Shown one piece after another: positions 13,101 to 14,922 of a DNA stretch of 14,922 bases. Numbering within the stretch: position 1 is the stretch's first letter; each line of letters opens with the position of its first letter. Below the pieces are notes generated by a model. That model worked only from the letters and a program-made list of their open reading frames with translations, was not told where the DNA came from and ran no database searches. Both the position numbers and the translations under genes were made by a program. The stretch comes from Baffinella frigidus (lineage: Eukaryota; Cryptophyceae; Cryptomonadales; Baffinellaceae): positions 1-14,922 of the forward strand of contig MU646389.1 of assembly GCA_026770585.1 (NCBI GenBank), read 5' to 3'.

Positions 13101-14796
13101 CTGCTGCCATGGTCAAGCCTCATTCGACAGTGCGTGGAGTGGTCAAACCCTAAATCCAAAACTCTAAACCCTCAACTTCAAACTCTAAACCCAAAACCGG
13201 AAACCTTAAACACTCAACCCTCAACCATCAGCCCTAAATTCTAACCCCTAAACCCGAAACCCGAAACCCGAAACTCTAAATCCTAAACCCTAAACCAGGT
13301 GAACGGCAACGATCCTATGAAGGTGGTGGTTCCAGAATTCACGACAAAGATTGGTTCTCAGAGCACCGTGGTGCGAATCCTCAGCCCTACACCCTAAAAT
13401 CCTAAACCCCAAACGGTGTTTTCCAAATCGATTGGCCTGAAAAATTCAGGTCTCTGATGTGGTCGTCCACTCGCTCTGTCACAACCCGCAACCATAAACC
13501 CCCAAAATCCTCCCCTCGCTCGCCTTGCCGAAACCCGAAACCAGAAACCGGAAAACCCAACATTCTAAACCTGAGACCCTGACTCCGAAACCCTGAACCC
13601 TAAACCCTCAAACCTAAACCCCAGGTGGCCTCGGTGGCCAACCGCATCACCGTGACCCTCACAGTGTCGGTGCAGCTCTCGGGAGCAGACGCGTCGGTGG
13701 TCACGCTCTCCAACCTCGCCGGCTTCGAGCTGTTGCCTGCCTCCGTGTCTCTCGACCTGGATGGCTTCCTCTTCTGCAGGGATTCCGGCCAGAGCCGCGC
13801 TGGGCTCTTCTCTACCAAATCTCTCGAGTTGACGCTGCAGCTCTGCGCCGACGAGACCATGGAGGTGGGTCACCTGTACGTGATCGCGTTCACCGCGACG
13901 AACCCGCCGAAAGATCGCGCTTCGCCGGACATCCTCATCGCAGCGGCTGGGCAGCGAGTGGTCATGGTTCCCGCGCTGATTATCAAGGACCATGCGACTG
14001 TGCTGGGCGTCGCATTTGGAGCTTCCCCTATGACAATCGTGGTCCCCGAATTCCTCACGAGACACATTGTGCAAGCCACGCCAGTGACCTCAGTTCGCAA
14101 CGTCATCACCATGACGCTCTCCTCCTCCATCTCCCTCTCGTCCACGCTCAGCTCCAAGATCAGCATCACGCACCTGACCGGGCTCCTGGTTGCAGCCCGC
14201 ACTGTCTCCATCTCAGACGTCGGCGCTGGCGTATCCTTCTCCGCCCTGGTCTGCTCGTCCTACTCCCTCGTTCCAGGGGAAGGCGACTGGTCTACCTCGA
14301 CGATCATCTTCCGGGTGTGTGACGGCATGACAATCCAACTCAACACACCCTACATCTTCTCCTTCGAGTTCATCAATCCGGGTTTCGATCAGGACTCTCC
14401 CCCCGTCGAGATCCACGCTCGCAACACCATGGCGGAGCTCTTCCCGGTGCTGATGCACAAGTCGCACGAGCCAGTCCTGGGGGTCATCCACGGCGCCGAC
14501 CCACTCCAGGAACCCTAAACCCTCAACCCGAAACCCGAAACCCTAAACCCAAACCCCGAACCCCTCAAACCTAAACCCTAGACCCTAAACCCTAAACCCC
14601 AAACCACAAACCCCAAACCCTAAACCCTAAACCCCAAACCAGGTGGTCACCCCCGTGTTCACGCGCAGGCGCGTCTCACAGGAAACGCCGCTCGCGGGCT
14701 TCTCAAACACCCTCACCTTCTCGCTCAAGAGCTCCGTCAACCTCTTAGAGACCTCCTCCATTACTCTCTCGGGCATCATTGGGGGCGCCACCGACG
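1..14796 (+). CDS. Giant tandem-repeat protein with nested NHL propeller, partial at both ends (12 exons)
   Basis: Join of 1-1161, 1430-1501, 1775-5468, 5744-6602, 6765-7733, 7871-9185, 9367-9407, 9550-11896, 12158-13141, 13299-13370, 13625-14509 and 14643-14796, about 4,184 codons. Splice sites were chosen because the phases match (0,0,1,2,2,0,2,0,0,0,0,1) and because each junction restores the repeat motif exactly, for example DPLQ|VVTPVF and IAQ|STPLA. No start or natural stop codon is present: the frame is open at base 1 in mid-repeat and leaves through intron 12. One in-frame TGA lies at 3005-3007. The protein is about 25 beta-rich repeats plus a six-bladed NHL propeller. Paired cysteines and NxT sites suggest a secreted, cell-surface or lumenal protein; this is inference, since the N-terminus and any signal peptide or membrane anchor lie outside the window. 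Function unknown; a scaffold or adhesion role is only a guess. Confidence 0.82.
1162..1429 (+). repeat. Intron 1: telomere-like heptamer intron with two pure arrays
   Basis: 268 nt, GT...AG, phase 0. The donor GTAAACCC merges directly into the repeat and the acceptor is ctaaaccag|G. The middle is a perfect array of 11 CCCTCTA units (1237-1313) followed without a break by 10 CCCTATA units (1314-1383); degenerate CCCTAAA-type copies lie on both sides. The frame stays open through it (STLYPLP-type heptapeptides), but this is a by-product of the 7-nt period, not coding. Confidence 0.85.
1430..1501 (+). CDS. Exon 2 (72 nt, 24 codons): R3 segment AIGQ to SNIN
   Basis: A short exon between two heptamer introns. 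It reads AIGQNNFL, NTISVTL, QSNIN, which is the IGQSSPFAG/NTI.VTL part of the repeat unit and joins in frame to VPLFEIH of exon 1. Acceptor AG is at 1428-1429 and donor GT at 1502-1503, both phase 0. Only the motif match and the phases support it; transcript data would be needed to prove it. Confidence 0.8.
1502..1774 (+). repeat. Intron 2: telomere-like heptamer intron
   Basis: 273 nt, GT...AG (gttcgaccctaaa to ctgaaccag), phase 0. It starts with CCCTAAA and about five CCCCAAA copies, then becomes more degenerate (CCCTCAA, CCCTAGA, CCCCGAG). No coding segment was seen in it. Confidence 0.8.
1775..5468 (+). CDS. Exon 3 (3,694 nt): end of R3, R4-R8, R9 first half, NHL blades 1-3
   Basis: The longest exon. 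It starts after ccag at ATC GTG AGC and ends in phase 1 inside GCC G|GT. It carries R3 from IVSTAATSSTISL, complete units R4 to R8, the first strands of R9 (GSDPLEVIVPEF, KEIGQFNPL, NRIFVTL) and the first three NHL blades (VVDPGVHSI, VVDRGNHLIRSL, IVADSGNHRLKMI). An in-frame TGA at 3005-3007 interrupts R5; the frame continues unchanged after it (ICPGSTI, FTVVNAPGAQ), so I keep it as one exon. A 25-nt duplication at 4844-4886 marks the start of the NHL insertion. There is no sign of another intron. Confidence 0.8.
3005..3007 (+). other. In-frame TGA stop within repeat R5
   Basis: The frame reads SRLTV, TGA, ICPGSTI. Aligned with other units (L.L.VCPG), the TGA stands at one variable residue just before the I/V-Cys pair, where others have R, T, H or Y. 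No base is gained or lost. A CGA-to-TGA transition would explain it. It could be a null allele, a sequencing error, readthrough or RNA editing. There is no room for a normal intron and no heptamer repeat nearby. Confidence 0.85.
4844..4886 (+). repeat. Direct repeat of 18 nt, spacing 25 nt, at the R9/NHL junction
   Basis: The 18-base word GGGCGAGAAGCTACATTG occurs at 4844-4861 and again at 4869-4886, separated by a G-rich spacer. The offset of 25 nt is not a multiple of three, so the copies are read in different frames (GREATL, then ARSYI). It sits exactly where the repeat unit gives way to the NHL propeller. Confidence 0.9.
4919..6221 (+). other. Six-bladed NHL-type propeller domain nested in R9 (split by intron 3)
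   Basis: Six blades of the NHL pattern are visible: AGSRG...LSRPAGVAVL...VVDPGVHSI; IGDGQGFVDGP...FRNPSAIAL...VVDRGNHLIRSL; AGL...GADGPGFNDPTDAV...IVADSGNHRLKMI; AGSG...GYVDGPA...FNFPQGLAV...IIADAGNHVIRTL; AGSR...FNTPAGVAIV...VVADVKNHRLRFV; AGSW...LSSPTGVAVL...LIADTEVEHL. Intron 3 lies at the blade 3/4 boundary inside VLAG|SG. NHL propellers are usually protein- or ligand-binding platforms. No catalytic residues are evident. After blade 6 the R9 unit resumes and completes with LFCPDHTG and LHVCQG. Confidence 0.85.
5469..5743 (+). repeat. Intron 3: telomere-like heptamer intron
   Basis: 275 nt, GT...AG, phase 1 (GCCG|gttcaccc to aaatccag|GTTCTGGG). It contains five perfect CCCTAAA copies at 5584-5618, with CCCTCAA, CACCAAA and CCCCAAA variants around them. 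The bases GGTTC occur at both exon-intron borders. Confidence 0.85.
5744..6602 (+). CDS. Exon 4 (859 nt): NHL blades 4-6, end of R9, start of R10
   Basis: Starts in phase 1 to complete Gly (VLAGSGKLPGYVDGP) and ends in phase 2 (CAC TCC TC|gt). It encodes NHL blades 4 to 6, then the second half of R9 (LLFCPDHTG, LHVCQGE, LITNPAEASTSP) and R10 up to VVPAMPRFAASHS. The last blade is weak (ADTEVEHL in place of AD.GNH), which fits the edge of a nested domain. Confidence 0.83.
6603..6764 (+). repeat. Intron 4: telomere-like heptamer intron
   Basis: 162 nt, GT...AG, phase 2. The donor GTAAACTCTAAACCC runs directly into the heptamer repeats, as in intron 1, and the acceptor is ttacaccag|G. It consists of CCCTAAA and CCCTGAA-type copies throughout. 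Confidence 0.83.
6765..7733 (+). CDS. Exon 5 (969 nt): R10, R11, start of R12
   Basis: Completes a Ser codon (TC|G) and continues FFAGMPNKVVVSL, restoring the PFAG.PN.I.V.L motif of R10. R10 (LFCVD, LRVCSE, VNPSAEQPCP) and R11 (ISQNQPF, LTLSRLKGA, WCLPAQ, VAVCNQ-like IAVCNQ, IRNPPDPQDAP) follow, then R12 as far as LGVPLAGDALHIV. It ends in phase 2 at GG|gttcaac. Confidence 0.82.
7734..7870 (+). repeat. Intron 5: telomere-like heptamer intron
   Basis: 137 nt, GT...AG, phase 2 (gttcaaccctcgaccc to ctcaaccag|GG). It is mainly near-perfect CCCTAAA copies and is one of the least degenerate introns here. Confidence 0.83.
7871..9185 (+). CDS. Exon 6 (1,315 nt): R12-R14, start of R15
   Basis: Joins as DALHIVG|AYFIIRHISQTNPFAS, giving the same spacing from DPL to Q as other units (15 residues). 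It holds R12 (ITVSGLGAG, VALCPG, VNPATSQDP), R13 (IEQSTALSGVANRIT, IELCCFG, FKCTL, TNPVENQESS) and R14 (VIVPEF, QSSPVAGMPNRIT, ITISNLVGA, LFCDQ, LVLCAD, TNPSGDQDSP), and the start of R15 up to GGASPLQ. R13 is the most degraded unit, with its LLGV start reduced to VVRF. Ends in phase 0 at CAG|gt. Confidence 0.83.
9186..9366 (+). repeat. Intron 6: telomere-like heptamer intron with ordinary pyrimidine acceptor
   Basis: 181 nt, GT...AG, phase 0. It is built from CCCTGAA, CCCTACA and CCCTAAA copies. Unlike the other introns it ends in a conventional tract, ctgttttcag|GTC. CAGGTC occurs at both borders (9183-9188 and 9364-9369). Confidence 0.83.
9367..9407 (+). CDS. Exon 7 (41-nt microexon): R15 segment VVVPRFIQNKIAQ
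   Basis: Thirteen codons plus two bases between two heptamer introns. It supplies exactly the VVPEF...IGQ stretch missing between GGASPLQ of exon 6 and STPLADT of exon 8. Acceptor AG at 9365-9366, donor GT at 9408-9409, phases 0 and 2. The AG at its end joins to C at 9550 to make Ser. Confidence 0.8.
9408..9549 (+). repeat. Intron 7: telomere-like heptamer intron
   Basis: 142 nt, GT...AG, phase 2 (gttcagccccaacccc to ctaaaccag|C). It is made of CCCTAAA, CACTAAA and CCCTGAA-type copies. The exon after it starts with C, an exception to the AG|G pattern. Confidence 0.8.
9550..11896 (+). CDS. Exon 8 (2,347 nt): R15-R19, start of R20
   Basis: Carries R15 (STPLADTLNYFTVTL, LLCEV, ASLCED), R16 (GQSSPFSGLSNTL, LFCVV, FKLCVG), R17 (IAQSTLMGGWVNTI, ISICCL, EFCSD, LYLCPGSTI), R18 (IGQSSPFSGQENVL, VTISNLKGM, LFSSD, LHVRVD) and R19 (VGQTTPIATRANTI, SFCAL, FTLCNG), then R20 up to GVSEGGQPFR. 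R18 has lost both conserved cysteines. R13/R17/R21 share a CC motif and R16/R20 share FFC/LFCV..AD features, a sign of a four-unit higher-order repeat. Ends in phase 0 at CGG|gtgatga. Confidence 0.84.
11897..12157 (+). repeat. Intron 8: divergent heptamer-type intron
   Basis: 261 nt, GT...AG, phase 0. Its repeats differ from the rest: CCGAAAA and CCCGAAA copies in the first half, then CCATAAA/CCATTAA and CCAGAAA copies. GTGATGA stands at both ends (11897-11903 and 12158-12164), with a shared G before each. Confidence 0.8.
12158..13141 (+). CDS. Exon 9 (984 nt): R20, R21, start of R22
   Basis: Begins VMTPTWTRREMSQSVPF, completing R20 (ITVSNLAGA, FFCVAD, LSLCPA, ENPAAAQSSP), then R21 (GADALTVILPEF, RTGQSSFFSGEQNTI, VRVCCLG, HFCRF, LYLCPS, QNPSFNAESP) and the first residues of R22 (TVRGV). 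Ends in phase 0 at GTG|gtcaaaccc. The next exon supplies VNGNDPMKVVVPEF, which fits the start of R22. Confidence 0.83.
13142..13298 (+). repeat. Intron 9: telomere-like heptamer intron
   Basis: 157 nt, GT...AG, phase 0 (gtcaaaccctaaatcc to ctaaaccag|GTG). Degenerate CCCTAAA, CCCTCAA and CCCGAAA copies; no coding potential seen. Confidence 0.8.
13299..13370 (+). CDS. Exon 10 (72 nt): R22 segment VNGNDPMKVVVPEF to QSTV
   Basis: A short exon between introns 9 and 10. It encodes VNGNDPMKVVVPEF, TTKIGSQSTV. The donor was placed at 13371 (GTG|gtgcga), not at 13368, because this keeps the usual ten-residue spacing from Q to N in QST..VAN; the alternative, three bases upstream, would remove one valine. 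It is the same length as exon 2. Confidence 0.75.
13371..13624 (+). repeat. Intron 10: heptamer intron with a non-repetitive core
   Basis: 254 nt, GT...AG, phase 0. Heptamers occupy the two ends, but about 13413-13545 is mixed sequence that does not follow the repeat. Part of this core can be read as VFSKSIGLKNSG, resembling the VP.F..K.IGQ stretch of the repeat unit, followed by a stop. It may be a decayed exon copy. The acceptor is accccag|GTG. Confidence 0.7.
13625..14509 (+). CDS. Exon 11 (885 nt): R22 rest, R23, start of R24
   Basis: Starts VASVANRITVTL and carries the rest of R22 (VTLSNLAGF, LFCRD, LQLCADE, TNPPKDRASP), full R23 (ASPMTIVVPEF, IVQATPVTSVRNVIT, LVCSS, FRVCDG, INPGFDQDSP) and R24 up to HGADPLQ. 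R23 is the closest relative of R1 in the window: 22 consecutive bases at 14209-14230 are identical to 333-354. The exon must end at CAG (14507-14509) to keep DPLQ|VVTPVF, which leaves GA rather than GT as the donor. Confidence 0.8.
14510..14642 (+). repeat. Intron 11: heptamer intron with apparent GA donor
   Basis: 133 nt, phase 0, GA...AG (CAG|gaaccctaaac to caaaccag|GTG). Made of CCCTAAA, CCCCAAA and CCCGAAA copies. No GT lies near the required junction. Its position in the repeat unit is identical to introns 6 and 8, which use GT. Confidence 0.75.
14643..14796 (+). CDS. Exon 12 (154 nt): R24 first half
   Basis: Encodes VVTPVFTRRRVSQETPLAGF, NTLTFSL, SITLSGIIGGATD and the first base of the next codon (phase 1). 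It resembles R2, sharing the SQ.TPLAGF.NTLT motif. It ends at GACG|gtacaaca; the unit's second half, with the LFC and L.VC cysteines, must lie beyond the window. Confidence 0.78.
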
Positions 14797-14922
14797 GTAC
14801 AACACCTAAACCCTAAACACTAAACCCTAAACACTAAACCCTAAACCCCAAACCCCAAACCCCAAACCCCAAACCCCAAACCCCAAACCCCAAACCCCAA
14901 ACCCCAAACCCCAAACCCCAAA
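14797..14922 (+). repeat. Intron 12 (3' end outside window) with perfect CCCCAAA array
   Basis: Starts gtacaacacctaaaccc and passes through CCCTAAA/CACTAAA copies into 11 uninterrupted CCCCAAA units at 14846-14922, where the window ends. The homogeneous array may continue or have been cut short in assembly. Confidence 0.75.

Larger units (their letters stand above)
1..14796 (+). repeat. Tandem protein repeat array R0-R24 (unnamed beta-rich unit)
   Basis: Approximate starts of units at the (L)LGV motif: R1 121, R2 601, R3 1099, R4 2120, R5 2666, R6 3161, R7 3668, R8 4169, R9 4700, R10 6520, R11 7201, R12 7687, R13 8265, R14 8688, R15 9147, R16 9893, R17 10400, R18 10895, R19 11384, R20 11861, R21 12599, R22 13127, R23 13997, R24 14471 (incomplete); R0 is the tail of a unit at 1-120. 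Landmarks in order are LGV..G.DPL.VVVPEF, IGQSSPFAG, NTI.VTL, ITIS.L.GA, LFC, G.W, L.L.VCPG, Y.F.F.VTNP, QSSP.V.I.A.G. Alternating hydrophobic stretches suggest a beta-sandwich. The units are strongly diverged in DNA, so the array is old. Boundaries are by eye. Confidence 0.85.

Noticed and set aside
39-14491. Many long minus-strand frames, for example 390-959, 3302-4093, 5788-6597 and 9574-10446
   Set aside because: They lie opposite well-supported exons, show no repeat motif or recognisable domain, and are expected in GC-rich coding DNA.
14797-14922. Chromosome end (true telomere) at the right edge
   Set aside because: The array follows a normal donor site in mid-unit, uses CCCCAAA rather than uniform CCCTAAA, and the same kind of repeat fills all the internal introns.
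1162-14922. CRISPR array or bacterial repeat
   Set aside because: The repeats are 7 nt, without spacers, and lie in spliceosomal introns of a eukaryotic gene.

Overview
This window is eukaryotic nuclear DNA. It holds one very large, intron-containing gene on the + strand that runs off both ends. I reconstruct 12 exons (the first and last gene parts lie outside the window): 1-1161, 1430-1501, 1775-5468, 5744-6602, 6765-7733, 7871-9185, 9367-9407, 9550-11896, 12158-13141, 13299-13370, 13625-14509 and 14643-14796. They join in one reading frame into 12,553 nt, about 4,184 codons, with a single in-frame TGA at 3005-3007.

The protein is a tandem array of about 25 copies (called R0 to R24 here) of a divergent, beta-strand-rich unit of about 150-180 residues. 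Each copy has the same landmarks in order: a LLGV..G.DPL.V start, VVPEF, an IGQSSPFAG..NTI.VTL stretch, an ITIS.L strand, LFC, a G.W turn, L.L.VC, then VTNP...QSSP. Two cysteines, in LFC and L.L.VC, recur in nearly every unit and suggest one disulfide per unit, so an extracellular or lumenal protein. Unit R9 is split by a six-bladed NHL-type propeller (about 4919-6221). I do not recognise a named family for the repeat and assign no gene symbol.

The introns are the other remarkable feature. All 11 complete introns, and the start of a twelfth, are made largely of degenerate heptamers related to the plant-type telomere repeat (CCCTAAA on this strand; variants CCCCAAA, CCCTCTA, CCCTATA, CCCTCAA, CCCGAAA). 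All have the same orientation. Ten of the 11 complete introns have GT-AG ends; intron 11 appears to start with GA. Nine of 11 acceptors are followed by G. The introns cluster in one segment of the repeat unit.

Likely source: a protist or microalga with GC-rich genes and TTTAGGG-type telomeres. A cryptophyte or a dinoflagellate/alveolate would fit, the latter for the GA donor and AG|G acceptors, but the sequence alone does not settle it. Layout: 1-4700 repeats R0-R8; 4700-6520 R9 with the nested NHL propeller; 6520-14796 repeats R10-R24; 14797-14922 the start of an intron ending in a perfect CCCCAAA array. I see no second gene, RNA gene, promoter or terminator.
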